DNA of 64,000 bases, taken from the NCBI RefSeq assembly GCF_036346615.1, contig NZ_CP107836.1, positions 1,426,001 through 1,490,000 on the forward strand, read 5' to 3'. Under the pieces are notes generated by a model that saw only the letters and a list, made by a program, of their open reading frames with translations, was not told the DNA's origin and did not search any database. The DNA comes from Streptomyces sp. NBC_00523 (lineage in GTDB: Bacteria; Actinomycetota; Actinomycetes; Streptomycetales; Streptomycetaceae). Each line of letters begins with the position of its first letter. Positions within the stretch are counted from its first letter, which is position 1. Made by a program: the position numbers and the translations under genes. Of the stretch, positions 51,780 to 59,801 are shown piece after piece.

Positions 51780-54617
51780 TCAACGGTGGCTCGGGAACTC
51801 CACCACCTGCTGGTACGTCGGGCGGTTCTGCCAGTGGATGGCCTTCTGGGCGATGCCGCCCAGCGCGCGGTGGATGATCGAGTCCGTGCACCACTGCTCG
51901 CCGGCCTTGCAGTTGTCGTCGGCCGGGTAGACCTCGGCCGCCGGCACCGCCGCCGCCTCCTTGAGCGAGGCGAGCAGCGCCGTACGGCAGGCGCTCAGGT
52001 CGCCGTTGCCGCAGTACGGCTTGGCCAGCGGGCCCTTGACCTCCTGCCCGAGCACCTGGCGCAGGTCCTTGTCGGCGAAGCCCCACCAGCCGTACTGGAA
52101 GGCCGAGCCGCTGTGCGCCCCGCTCGGCCCGTGGCTGGCGGCCGGGGACTCGTCGGTGGCGAGGTTCGCGGTGAGCGCCCCGTACAGGTCGTCACCGAGA
52201 CCGGGCCGGAACTCCGCCTCGATCAGCCGCGGCCACCAGGCGTCCATGATCCGGACCGCGTCGGCGTGCCCGTACGTGTGCGAGCCGGGGCTCGTCTCCT
52301 TGCGCTGGGCGCCCGACGCCCGCCAGGAGTCCAGCTGCTGGACCACCGCGTTCAGGTCCGGGTCGGTGACCGGCTGGGAGCGGACGACCTTCAGCAGCTC
52401 GGGCAGCAGCTGTTCGCCGCGCAGGTCGGTGAGGGCCGCGTCCGCCATGGCCCGGGTGAGCGAGGCGCGGGTCACGCCGCCCTCGGCGACGAGCTTCGAG
52501 ACCCGGTCGTCCAGCAGGTCGCCGCGGTGCACCGCGCTGAGCCCGAAGCCCGAAGCGGCGTACCCCTCGGCCTGCTTGTTGTTCCAGGAGATGTAGTAGT
52601 CCTGGCCGCTGGAGTGCGGGTGCTCGGCGAAGGCGGTGTACGAGGCGGTGTTGGCGGCCGGGTCGTAGCCCTGCCACTCGTACGCCTTCTCGGCGCGGAT
52701 GGGGAGCGCCGGGTCGACGCCGCGCGCGCGCACCGGGTTCATGCCGCTGTTGTAGTAGGCGGCGGTGCGGGAGTCGGCGTAGAACCAGTTGAAGGCGTAG
52801 TCGATGCTGCTCGCCGCCTGCTGGAAGGAGGCCGCGTCGGTGACGTACGCCGGGTCGTTGAGCATCTGGAAGCCGATGATCGAGTCGGCCTCGTGGCGGT
52901 ACGTCGAGCGCAGCGTGGTGTACGCGACGGGCTTGCCGCCCACGGTGGCGCGGTGGGTGACGATGCCGTAGTTGGTTCGCCACACCTGCATGCGGTACGA
53001 GCCCTTGGCGGTGGAGTCCGCGACGGTCGGCTTCCAGGAGTTGGACTTCTCCATCTTCTCCATCGCGGTGCAGGTGCCCCGGTAGAGGTAGTGCGTGGAG
53101 TCCTTGGTGGGCGTGGAGCCGTCGGGCTCGCAGAGGTCGATCGCGTACGTGTCGGTGATGTCCTGGCCCGCCGAGGTGGCGCTCCAGGCGTAGTCCTGGC
53201 CCCGGCCCATCTGGATGTACATCCCGACACCCGCGAAGGAGACGCCGCGCGCGCTGATGCCCGGGCCCTGGAGCTCCTGGAGCATCATCAGCTGCGGCGC
53301 GAAGTAGCCGGTCTGGGGCCCGAACACGGCGACCGGGTGCCCGCTCGCGGTGCTCTTGCCGGACACCAGCAGGGCGTTGGACATCCCGCGCTTCTGGGCG
53401 CCGGAGCCGGACCCGGGCAGTGAGCCCTCGGGGATGACGCCGTTGTCGAAGATGCCCTGCGCCTTCTTGAGCGCGGAGGGCGCCTTGACGGGGGCCTTCA
53501 CTCCGGTGCCGGCCGAACCGGTGCGGTCGTAGATCAGCGGTTCGGTGGTGACGGAACCCCGGTCCGGGAGGGCCGTGCCGACGGCGTTCTCGGGCTTGTC
53601 GGCGTACGGGAAGGAGGTGCCGTCGTGGATGGTGAGCACGGCCTCGGGGTCGTTGCGCTGGCGGAACGACTCCCAGACTTTCGTGCCCTCGGCGACCCCG
53701 TACTTCTGCTGCGCGGAGAGCAGCGACAGCGCCGCCTGCACCTCGCCGCCGCCCCCGCCGCCGAACTGGCCGCCGACGACCGAGGCGATGGAGATCAGGT
53801 CGGTGAGCTTGAACGGCTGGATCTCGCCGATGTTGGTGATGGCGTCGATCTTGCCGGTCAGGACGTACTCGCCGGGGAAGTAGCGGCCGTCCTTCGACTT
53901 CTTGCGGTAGGCGTTGATGCCGTCGACGTACGCCTGCGCGTCCGCCATGGCCTGTTCGCCCCTGGCCCCCTCATGGGTCCTGATGTATTCGACCTGGGCC
54001 TCCAGATCGGCCTCGGTGTACGGGGCCTGCGGCCAGAACTGCTGCTCCAGGCCCTGGTTGGCGAGGGCCCCGCCGGCGAACGAGGTCAGCTCGCCGCGCC
54101 CGATGTGCCGGAAGAGGTCCATCAGCCACAGCCGGTCCTGCCCGGCCGCGAACCCGGCGCCGAACTCGGTGCCGTAGCGCGTGGTGCCCTTGATGTGCGG
54201 GACGCCGGAGGACTTGTCGCGGGTGATGGTGACGTCGTCGCGCGGCGAGGTGACGGACTCGACCTGGTCCTTCGGGACGCCGAACGAGGCGTCGTTGAAG
54301 AAGTCGGTGAGCTTCTGGTCGGTGAGCCCGGTGTGCCCCGCGACCAGCCCGTTGTAGCGGTCGAGCTGGTCGTCGCTGTGCGCGGGGTGGGTGCCGAACG
54401 CCTTGTTGCCCAGGATCTCGACGAGGGTGGCGTTGCCGTTCGCGCCGGGCGGCAGGATGTCGTCGCACTGCCCCTGGCAGTAGTCGGGGACGGGATCCGC
54501 CTCGGCGGCGCCCGCGTGGGGAGCGGCGGCGAGCAGGGACGTACTGAGGGCGAGAGCCGCGGCGAGGGCGGCGGCTCTGGTGGTACCGGTGCGGGTCATA
54601 CGGGTGCGTGGGGGCAT
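51780..54617 (-). CDS. Secreted penicillin-acylase family (Ntn-hydrolase) protein
   Basis: The 945-residue preprotein has a signal peptide (about 10-38, RAAALAAALALSTSLLAAAPHAGA), then an alpha-subunit region with DDVTITRD, GVPHIKGTTRYG and GFAAGQDRLWLMDL. An autocatalytic site lies before the nucleophile serine in GMSNALLVSGKST, and the beta-subunit carries GPQTGYF and DYAWSATSAGQDI. These are the marks of penicillin/quorum-quenching acylases, which cleave acyl amides outside the cell. Natural substrates may be acyl-homoserine lactones, N-acyl amino acids or antibiotics. AGGAG precedes the ATG. A CG-rich TetR-type palindrome lies 44 nt upstream. Confidence 0.92.
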   Translation of the reverse strand: MPPRTRMTRTGTTRAAALAAALALSTSLLAAAPHAGAAEADPVPDYCQGQCDDILPPGANGNATLVEILGNKAFGTHPAHSDDQLDRYNGLVAGHTGLTDQKLTDFFNDASFGVPKDQVESVTSPRDDVTITRDKSSGVPHIKGTTRYGTEFGAGFAAGQDRLWLMDLFRHIGRGELTSFAGGALANQGLEQQFWPQAPYTEADLEAQVEYIRTHEGARGEQAMADAQAYVDGINAYRKKSKDGRYFPGEYVLTGKIDAITNIGEIQPFKLTDLISIASVVGGQFGGGGGGEVQAALSLLSAQQKYGVAEGTKVWESFRQRNDPEAVLTIHDGTSFPYADKPENAVGTALPDRGSVTTEPLIYDRTGSAGTGVKAPVKAPSALKKAQGIFDNGVIPEGSLPGSGSGAQKRGMSNALLVSGKSTASGHPVAVFGPQTGYFAPQLMMLQELQGPGISARGVSFAGVGMYIQMGRGQDYAWSATSAGQDITDTYAIDLCEPDGSTPTKDSTHYLYRGTCTAMEKMEKSNSWKPTVADSTAKGSYRMQVWRTNYGIVTHRATVGGKPVAYTTLRSTYRHEADSIIGFQMLNDPAYVTDAASFQQAASSIDYAFNWFYADSRTAAYYNSGMNPVRARGVDPALPIRAEKAYEWQGYDPAANTASYTAFAEHPHSSGQDYYISWNNKQAEGYAASGFGLSAVHRGDLLDDRVSKLVAEGGVTRASLTRAMADAALTDLRGEQLLPELLKVVRSQPVTDPDLNAVVQQLDSWRASGAQRKETSPGSHTYGHADAVRIMDAWWPRLIEAEFRPGLGDDLYGALTANLATDESPAASHGPSGAHSGSAFQYGWWGFADKDLRQVLGQEVKGPLAKPYCGNGDLSACRTALLASLKEAAAVPAAEVYPADDNCKAGEQWCTDSIIHRALGGIAQKAIHWQNRPTYQQVVEFPSHR

Positions 54618-54660
54618 GCGTACTCCTCCGAGAGGCCGATGCGCGGCAGGTTACTGGCGG

Positions 54661-54676
54661 TACGACCGGTCGGTAA
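54661..54676. promoter_or_regulatory. TetR-type palindrome upstream of the acylase gene
   Basis: TACGACCGGTCGGTAA contains the perfect palindrome CGACCGGTCG. Read on the minus strand (TTACCGACCGGTCG) it closely resembles the ATACCGACTGGTCG operators at 43756 and 50288. It lies 44 nt upstream of the acylase start. Confidence 0.5.
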
Positions 54677-54846
54677 GATGAACATCGGTCACCTTTTCCG
54701 AATCGCCACATGCCGCCGGATTCTGTGCGGCGTCTCATCTTTCGGACGCTTCGGCCTTTGGATGGAGCCGATCCGGGCAGGCGTACGTCCATCCCCTGAC
54801 GCCGAAGTACGGGCGACGGAGTACGAGCGACGGAGGTGGCGGCTCA

Positions 54847-55458
54847 ATGGCCGGTTTCCGGAGTCTGGCGAGACAGGTCCGCGACCCGAGAAGCGACCTG
54901 GCACTGCGGCGGTATTCGCTGCGCAAGTGCCTGGAACGCTTCGCCCCCTACGGGCACCGGGCGACCTGGGACCATCTGTGCGCACGGCACGGCATAGCCC
55001 CCGAGGACCGGGCCCCGGACCCGGTGCGACTGGTGCGGGCACTGGACGAGCTGGAGCGGGCCCGCACGGTCTGGCTCGGTTACGAGGCGGGGTTCGCGGA
55101 GCGCCGCAGGCGGGAGAAGCACCGGGGGCTGCGCCGGCCCGGCGCCTTCGACGACTGGCACCGGCGCACCTGGGGCGGCAACGGCGTCGCGCGCTGCGAC
55201 GACCCGGCGGTCCATCCCTCGGCCCCGCTCGCCGAGGTGCTGGCCCGGCTGATCTCGGCCCTGGAGGCGGAGCCCGGGGCCGGCTGCCCGGTGTGCGGCA
55301 AGACCGGGATCACCTGGCGGCACGACCTGGACACCGAGCCGTGGTCGGGCCCGGTCTGCACGGGGTGCGGGATCGTGGTGCCGCAGCCCGTGCTCACCCC
55401 GGCGGCCCTGGCACGGGCCCGCCGCGACCGGGCGGGCGAGCTGGCGACGGTGGCCTGA
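54847..55458 (+). CDS. Zinc-ribbon protein, unknown function
   Basis: The 203-residue protein has a basic helical N-terminal two-thirds (RSLARQVRDPRSDLALRRYS, FAERRRREKHRGLRRP). A C-terminal zinc ribbon of two cysteine pairs reads CPVCGKTG and CTGCGIVV. No name is recognised; a nucleic-acid or protein-binding role would suit the zinc ribbon. GGAGG lies 10 nt before the ATG. It is convergent with soxR with a hairpin between the stops. Confidence 0.8.
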   Translation: MAGFRSLARQVRDPRSDLALRRYSLRKCLERFAPYGHRATWDHLCARHGIAPEDRAPDPVRLVRALDELERARTVWLGYEAGFAERRRREKHRGLRRPGAFDDWHRRTWGGNGVARCDDPAVHPSAPLAEVLARLISALEAEPGAGCPVCGKTGITWRHDLDTEPWSGPVCTGCGIVVPQPVLTPAALARARRDRAGELATVA

Positions 55459-55468
55459 GACGGGATAC

Positions 55469-55492
55469 GGGCGGCCCGCAGCGGGGCCGCCC
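55469..55492. terminator. Hairpin between convergent zinc-ribbon and soxR genes
   Basis: GGGCGGCCC (55469-55477) pairs with GGGCCGCCC (55484-55492) around a six-nt loop, in the 47-nt gap between the two stop codons. Confidence 0.62.
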
Positions 55493-55505
55493 GGCACGCA
55501 TCCGG

Positions 55506-56015
55506 TCAGCAGCAGCCCTCGGCACTCTCCGCCGCACGGGCGGCCGGTGCACGGTCCGCCTTGCGCTCCGGCATCAGGCGCGAGCCGCTGATCTTCTCGC
55601 CGTTGATGTCGTCCGGGTTGGACAGGACACAGGTCTCCAGCGAGAGGCAGCCGCAGCCGATGCAGTCGGTGAGGTGGTCGCGGAGCCGGCCCAGCTGCTT
55701 GATCCGGTCGTCCAGCTCGGAGCGCCAGGCGTGCGAGAGCCGCGCCCAGTCGTCGCGGTTCGGGGTGCGCTCCTCGGGGAGCTCGGCCAGCGCCTCGCGG
55801 ATGGTGGCCAGCGGGATGCCCACCCGCTGGGCCGCGCGGACGAAGGCGACCCGGCGCAGGGCGTCCCTGCTGTAGCGACGCTGGTTGCCGCTGGTGCGAC
55901 GGCTGCTGATCAGGCCCTTGGCCTCGTAGAAGTGCAGGGCCGACACGGCGGCGCCGCTGCGCGCGGAGAGCTGGCCGACGGTGAGTTCGTGAAGTGTCTG
56001 CGGGATCTGGGGCAC
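55506..56015 (-). CDS. soxR: SoxR redox-sensing MerR-family regulator
   Basis: The 169-residue protein has a MerR DNA-binding domain (LTVGQLSARSGAAVSALHFYEAKGLI) and a dimerisation helix. The four-cysteine [2Fe-2S] site reads CIGCGCLSLETC, identical in spacing to SoxR (C-x2-C-x-C-x5-C). Actinobacterial SoxR senses redox-active metabolites such as actinorhodin-like compounds rather than general superoxide (family knowledge). The Cys-rich C-terminal tail ends EGCC. The start is GTG at 56015, with TAGGGT at leaderless distance and no ribosome site. Confidence 0.94.
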   Translation of the reverse strand: MPQIPQTLHELTVGQLSARSGAAVSALHFYEAKGLISSRRTSGNQRRYSRDALRRVAFVRAAQRVGIPLATIREALAELPEERTPNRDDWARLSHAWRSELDDRIKQLGRLRDHLTDCIGCGCLSLETCVLSNPDDINGEKISGSRLMPERKADRAPAARAAESAEGCC

Positions 56016-56022
56016 CCGTCGA

Positions 56023-56028
56023 ACCCTA
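56023..56028 (-). promoter_or_regulatory. Leaderless-type -10 element of soxR
   Basis: Minus-strand TAGGGT (56028-56023) is seven nt before the GTG at 56015 and no ribosome site intervenes. Confidence 0.5.
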
Positions 56029-56082
56029 CGTGGCCGGTGCCCGGCCGGTCCGTCGTTGACAGGAACGCACCCGCGCACGATG

Positions 56083-56098
56083 CTGAGCAAGCGCTTAG
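56083..56098. promoter_or_regulatory. TetR operator, maoC side
   Basis: CTGAGCAAGCGCTTAG has inverted ends CTGAGC/GCTTAG (one G-T pair). It is identical over 16 nt to 57505-57520 before the TetR gene at 56834-57457. Its last base is the first base of the left arm of the hairpin element. Confidence 0.72.
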
Positions 56099-56255
56099 AC
56101 CGACCGGCGAGTGGAGGGCGGGTAAAGGAGCGGGGCTGGGTGCGTGCAGCTGCAAGGCGGAGGATTGAGGCAACGCGGAGCGTTGGTGATTGACGACAAC
56201 GCCGCAGATGCGCGTGCCCAGCCCCGCGACGCCGCCCTCCACTCGCCGGTCGGTC
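56098..56255 (+). repeat. 158-nt structured hairpin element, copy 2
   Basis: This copy has the same length and layout as 40493-40650. Arms 56098-56121 and 56232-56255 pair perfectly over 24 bp, and pairing extends one base outward to 25 (56097 with 56256). The segment 56125-56237 is identical to 40520-40632. Arm positions 6, 12, 13, 14 and 18 differ from copy 1 and the opposing arm changes at each matching position. It lies between a TetR operator and the maoC start, so a maoC transcript starting near the operator would carry it as leader. Confidence 0.85.
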
Positions 56256-56303
56256 TGAAAAAGCGTGGACGATCAGTGGAGCGTGAAGGGCAGGAGCAGG
56301 GAC

Positions 56304-56765
56304 ATGGCTGAGCCGAGGATCTTCGAGTCCGCGCAGGAGCTGCGGGACGGCGTGGGCGAGCAGCTGGGGTACAGCGACTGGCTGGAGGTCGACCAGAAGC
56401 GGATCGATCTGTTCGCCGACGCCACCGGCGACCACCAGTGGATCCACGTGGACCCGGAGAAGGCGGCGGCCGGCCCGTTCGGGAAGACCATCGCGCACGG
56501 CTATCTGACGCTGTCGCTGCTGCCGGTGCTCGTCCCGCAGGTCATGGCGGTCGAGGGCGCGAAGATGGGCATCAACTACGGCACCAACAAGGTCCGCTTC
56601 CCCTCCCCCGTGCCCGTCGGCTCCCGGGTGCGCGCGACGGCCGTCCTGAAGAGCGTCGAGGAGGCGGGCGGCGGCGTGCAGATCACCGCCGTCGTGACGG
56701 TCGAGCGCGAGGACGGCGACAAGCCGGCCTGCGTCGCCGAGTCGGTGTCGCGCTACTACTTCTGA
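56304..56765 (+). CDS. MaoC-like enoyl-CoA hydratase
   Basis: The 153-residue single hot-dog-fold protein has the hydratase-2 active-site motif FADATGDHQWIHVDPEKA, with catalytic D and H, and HGYLTLSLLP. It hydrates trans-2-enoyl-CoA to (R)-3-hydroxyacyl-CoA. The ATG at 56304 has AGGAG upstream. A TetR operator about 205 nt upstream and the convergent TetR gene with the same operator indicate dedicated control. The 158-nt element lies between operator and gene. Confidence 0.92.
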   Translation: MAEPRIFESAQELRDGVGEQLGYSDWLEVDQKRIDLFADATGDHQWIHVDPEKAAAGPFGKTIAHGYLTLSLLPVLVPQVMAVEGAKMGINYGTNKVRFPSPVPVGSRVRATAVLKSVEEAGGGVQITAVVTVEREDGDKPACVAESVSRYYF

Positions 56766-56787
56766 GCCCGCGCCCGCGTGCGTACGC

Positions 56788-56825
56788 GAACGCCCCCGGT
56801 CCCTCGCGCGGGACCGGGGGCGTTC
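56788..56825. terminator. Bidirectional terminator between maoC-like and TetR genes
   Basis: GAACGCCCCCGGTCCC (56788-56803) and GGGACCGGGGGCGTTC (56810-56825) form a perfect 16-bp stem with a six-nt loop in the 68-nt gap between convergent stops. Confidence 0.85.
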
Positions 56826-56833
56826 GGCCGTGC

Positions 56834-57457
56834 TCAGCGCCCGGCGGCGACCATCCGCAGCACCAGGCCCGCGTACAGCTCGGCGACCTCGTCGGGGGTC
56901 CGGCTGCCCTGCGCGTTGAACCAGCGCGCCACGTCGATGCAGAGCGACAGCACCGCGAGCGTGGTGCCCGGCACGTCCGGTACGTCGAACTCGCCGGAGG
57001 CGACGCCCTCGCCGATGATCCGGCGCACCACCGCGTCGGTCCTGCGGCGCAGCGCGATGATCTCAGTGCGGTGCTCCTCGCCGAGCGCGTCCAGCTCGTA
57101 CTGGACGACGCGGGCGGTGGTGTGCCGCTCGGCGTGCCAGCGGACGAAGGAGCGTACGGCGGTGGCGAGCCGTTCGGCGGCCGTGCCGTCACTGTCCGCG
57201 GCGGCCTCCAGCACGGCCAGGGCACGGTCGTGGCCGATCCGGCTGATCCGGTGGAGCAGCTCTTCCTTCGTCTTGTAGTGGATGTAGAGCGCGGCGGGGC
57301 TCATTCCGGCGCGGCCCGCGATGTCCCGGGTGGTGGTCGCGTGGTACCCGCGCTCGGCGAAGGCGTCGACGGCCGCGACGAGGAGCCGCCGGGCGGCCTC
57401 GGGCGTCACCTCGGCCCACGGCGGGTCCTCGGCGTCGGTCTCCTGCGCCGTGCTCAT
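56834..57457 (-). CDS. TetR-family regulator (maoC module)
   Basis: The 207-residue protein has an N-terminal TetR helix-turn-helix (LLVAAVDAFAERGYHATTTRDIAGRAGMSPAALYIHYKTKEELL) and a helical C-terminal ligand domain. CTGAGCAAGCGCTTAG lies 48 nt upstream of its start and again beside soxR upstream of the MaoC gene, so it likely represses itself and that gene in response to an acyl-CoA. The ATG at 57457 is preceded by GAGGGGCGAG. Confidence 0.92.
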   Translation of the reverse strand: MSTAQETDAEDPPWAEVTPEAARRLLVAAVDAFAERGYHATTTRDIAGRAGMSPAALYIHYKTKEELLHRISRIGHDRALAVLEAAADSDGTAAERLATAVRSFVRWHAERHTTARVVQYELDALGEEHRTEIIALRRRTDAVVRRIIGEGVASGEFDVPDVPGTTLAVLSLCIDVARWFNAQGSRTPDEVAELYAGLVLRMVAAGR

Positions 57458-57504
57458 CGTCGCTCGCCCCTCTCAGTCAGCAGGACGCACACCATACCCC
57501 GATC

Positions 57505-57520
57505 CTGAGCAAGCGCTTAG
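57505..57520. promoter_or_regulatory. TetR operator, autoregulatory copy
   Basis: CTGAGCAAGCGCTTAG is an exact copy of 56083-56098, 48 nt upstream of the TetR start at 57457. Confidence 0.72.
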
Positions 57521-57542
57521 GGAGACGTTGAGCGGGTGGGCG

Positions 57543-57833
57543 TCAGAGCTTCTGGAAGGGGTCGTGCTCGGCGAGGATCTTCTCCAGCCGGGCCTGGTCG
57601 ACCCGGCTGACCAGCTGGCCCGCCTCCTGCCGGTCACGGATGACCTTGGCCAGCGTGAAGCAGGACGTGACCAGGTAGAGGACCCCGATGGCGAGGAAAG
57701 CGCGCACCCAGGCGTCGGCGTCGAGGAAGTAGATTCCGAGGGTCACCGCGGCCATCGCGATCCCGAAGGACGCGACGGCCTGCCCGAAGTAGGCGCCGGT
57801 GGTCTGCTGTTTGACCGGTGTCGTCTCACTCAT
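57543..57833 (-). CDS. YiaA/YiaB-family small membrane protein
   Basis: The 96-residue protein has two hydrophobic helices (about 15-34, AVASFGIAMAAVTLGIYFL, and 41-59, AFLAIGVLYLVTSCFTLAK) and a charged C-terminal helix. This matches the YiaA/B two-helix domain of unknown function. The ATG at 57833 is used; longer in-frame starts add non-conserved residues. It lies downstream of the ACAD gene in the same direction (59-nt gap) but without visible functional link. Confidence 0.86.
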   Translation of the reverse strand: MSETTPVKQQTTGAYFGQAVASFGIAMAAVTLGIYFLDADAWVRAFLAIGVLYLVTSCFTLAKVIRDRQEAGQLVSRVDQARLEKILAEHDPFQKL

Positions 57834-57892
57834 GGCGCCCAGCATCCGGCGGTATGACGCACGCCACATCCGTTCGGATACTCAGAAGATAC

Positions 57893-59044
57893 TCAGAACG
57901 CGGAAACTCCGGTCAGGGCGCGGCCGATGATCAGCTTCTGGATCTGACTGGTGCCCTCGTAGAGCGTCATCACGCGGGCGTCCCGGAGCAGCTTGCCGAC
58001 CGGGTACTCATCGATGTAGCCGTAGCCGCCGAAGACCTGGAGCGCGTTGTTGGCGGCCCGCACGGCGGCCTCGGAGGCGAACAGCTTGGCCCGGGACGCG
58101 GCGGTGGCGAAGTCCTGGCCCCGGTCGACGAGGTCGGCGACCCGCCAGGTGAGCAGGCGCGCCGCCTCGACGTCCACGGAGATGTCGCTGATGAGTTCCT
58201 GGACGAGCTGGTAGCCCGCGATGGGCCTGCCGAACTGCTCGCGTTCACCGGCGTATCCGACGGCCGCGTCCAGGGCGGCCTGGGCGATGCCGACGCAGCC
58301 GGCGGCCACCGACATCCGGCCCTTGGCCAGGGCGGACATCGCGATCGAGAAGCCCTTGCCCTCGGGGCCCAGCAGGGCGCTCGCGGGCACCCGGACGTCC
58401 TCCAGGACCAGTTCGGCGGTGGCCTGGCCGCGCAGGCCGAGCTTGCCGTGGATGGTGCGGCGGGTGAGGCCCGGGGCGTCGGCGGGGACCAGGAAGGCGG
58501 AGACGCCCCTGTGGCCGGGGGTGTCGTTGGTACGGGCGAAGAGCAGCACCACGTCGGCCCAGGTGCCGTTGGTGATGAACATCTTGCTGCCGTTGATCAC
58601 GTAGTCGCCGCCGTCCCGCACGGCCCGGGTCGCCAGGCTGCCCGCGTCCGAGCCGGTGCCGGGCTCGGTGAGCCCGAAGCAGCCGACCGCGTCGCCCGAG
58701 GTGAGCCGGGGCAGCCATGCGCGCTTCTGCTCCTCGTCGCCCCAGGCGGCGACGGTCTTGGCGACCAGGCCGAGGGAGACCGAGACGATCCCGCGCACCG
58801 AGGAGTCGCCCCGGCCCAGCTCCTCGGTCACCAGGCAGTACGCGAGGTGGTCGCCGCCCGAGCCGCCGTACTCCTCGGGGACGGTCAGGCCGAGGAAGCC
58901 GAGGGCGCCGAGCTTCTTCACGATCGACTTGTCGACGTTCTCGGCCCGGTCCCACTCGGCCGCGTACGGGGTGACCTCGCGGGCGACGAAGTCCTCGGCG
59001 AGCCGCCGGACGGCCTCCTGCTCCTCGCTCAGCTCCAGGTTCAT
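57893..59044 (-). CDS. Acyl-CoA dehydrogenase
   Basis: The 383-residue flavoprotein has the complete ACAD signature: CFGLTEPGTGSDAGS, FITNGTWADV, and LGLRGQATAELVLEDVRVP. GREQFG-like EREQFGRPIAGYQ and a catalytic glutamate in LYEGTSQIQKLIIGR follow. Length and motifs fit short/medium-chain or isobutyryl-type dehydrogenases of beta-oxidation. The ATG at 59044 is chosen for GGAGGG upstream. It diverges from a TetR gene; the gap holds a palindrome repeated upstream of the ALDH operon. Confidence 0.94.
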   Translation of the reverse strand: MNLELSEEQEAVRRLAEDFVAREVTPYAAEWDRAENVDKSIVKKLGALGFLGLTVPEEYGGSGGDHLAYCLVTEELGRGDSSVRGIVSVSLGLVAKTVAAWGDEEQKRAWLPRLTSGDAVGCFGLTEPGTGSDAGSLATRAVRDGGDYVINGSKMFITNGTWADVVLLFARTNDTPGHRGVSAFLVPADAPGLTRRTIHGKLGLRGQATAELVLEDVRVPASALLGPEGKGFSIAMSALAKGRMSVAAGCVGIAQAALDAAVGYAGEREQFGRPIAGYQLVQELISDISVDVEAARLLTWRVADLVDRGQDFATAASRAKLFASEAAVRAANNALQVFGGYGYIDEYPVGKLLRDARVMTLYEGTSQIQKLIIGRALTGVSAF

Positions 59045-59062
59045 CGGCCGCACCCTCCGCCT

Positions 59063-59081
59063 TAATTAGCACTGCTAGTTT
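59063..59081. promoter_or_regulatory. TetR operator between ACAD and TetR genes
   Basis: TAATTAGCACTGCTAGTTT carries TAGCA/TGCTA inverted half-sites and matches AAACTAGCGCTGTTAGTTT at 63417-63435 in 14 of 19 positions. The following TTC is also shared. Confidence 0.65.
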
Positions 59082-59096
59082 TCATCTGGCAGGGCC

Positions 59097-59102
59097 TACT
59101 AT
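59097..59102 (+). promoter_or_regulatory. Leaderless-type -10 element of the TetR gene
   Basis: TACTAT is followed by seven nt and the ATG at 59110, with no ribosome site. It lies 15 nt after the operator palindrome, which would block it when bound. Confidence 0.5.
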
Positions 59103-59109
59103 GTGCCGC

Positions 59110-59757
59110 ATGGCCCGCCCGCGCAAGCCCCTCCTGAGCAGAGAACGCATCGTCGAGAAGGCGAGCGCCCTCGTGGACGCCGAAGGGCTGGACGCGGTCT
59201 CGACCCGCCGCCTGGCGGCCGAGCTGGGGGTCAGCGGGCCCTCGCTGTACAACCACTTCCGCAACAAGGACGAGATCCTGGACGCGGTCGCGGACGCCGT
59301 CTCGGCACAGGTCGACCTGTCGATGTTCGAGGAGTCCGACCCCCGGGACTGGCGGGCCGCCCTGCACGACTGGGCGGTCTCCTACCGGGCCGCGCTCGCC
59401 GCGCATCCGCACATCGTCCCGGTGCTCGCGCAGGGGCCCGGGCGCCGCCCGGCCGGTCTGCGGGTCGCGGACGCCGTGTTCGGGGCCATGGTGCGCGCGG
59501 GGTGGCCGCCCGCCCAGGCCACGTACATCGGGGCGCTGATGCGCTACTTCATCACCGGCTCGGCGCTCGGCTCCTTCGCCCGGGGCTTCGTGGACGACGA
59601 GACCGCGTACGACCCCGCCGACTACCCGCACCTGGGCCAGGCGCACCTGCTGGCCGAGCGGCGGCAGCAGGTGGACGAGGGCGCGTTCGAGACCGGGCTG
59701 CGGGCCCTGGTGGACGGGCTCGCGCTGCAGTACGTCCCGCCCCGGTCCGAGCGGTGA
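59110..59757 (+). CDS. TetR-family regulator (ACAD/ALDH module)
   Basis: The 215-residue protein has a TetR domain (SRERIVEKASALVDAEGLDAVSTRRLAAELGVSGPSLYNHFRNKDEIL) and a TetR_C-type ligand domain. The ATG at 59110 fits a leaderless start after TACTAT; one at 59101 would overlap the promoter. The palindrome between this gene and the ACAD gene recurs upstream of the ALDH/ADH operon 4 kb away, so the regulon probably covers both. Confidence 0.92.
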   Translation: MARPRKPLLSRERIVEKASALVDAEGLDAVSTRRLAAELGVSGPSLYNHFRNKDEILDAVADAVSAQVDLSMFEESDPRDWRAALHDWAVSYRAALAAHPHIVPVLAQGPGRRPAGLRVADAVFGAMVRAGWPPAQATYIGALMRYFITGSALGSFARGFVDDETAYDPADYPHLGQAHLLAERRQQVDEGAFETGLRALVDGLALQYVPPRSER

Positions 59758-59801
59758 CCCTTCGGTGGGCGCCGAACCTTCCCGGCCGTACGGTCAGGTC
59801 C

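Noticed and set aside
51780-54617. Beta-lactam biosynthesis or resistance locus
   Set aside because: The acylase stands alone, without any synthetase or lactam genes; the family has broad acyl-amide substrates.
55910-56242. Minus-strand frames in both hairpin elements sharing a ~35-residue translation (also 40422-40637)
   Set aside because: The similarity comes from the identical nucleotide core. Frames extend into unrelated flanks and the arms vary by base-pair compensation rather than synonymous change, so RNA/DNA structure explains it better than protein.
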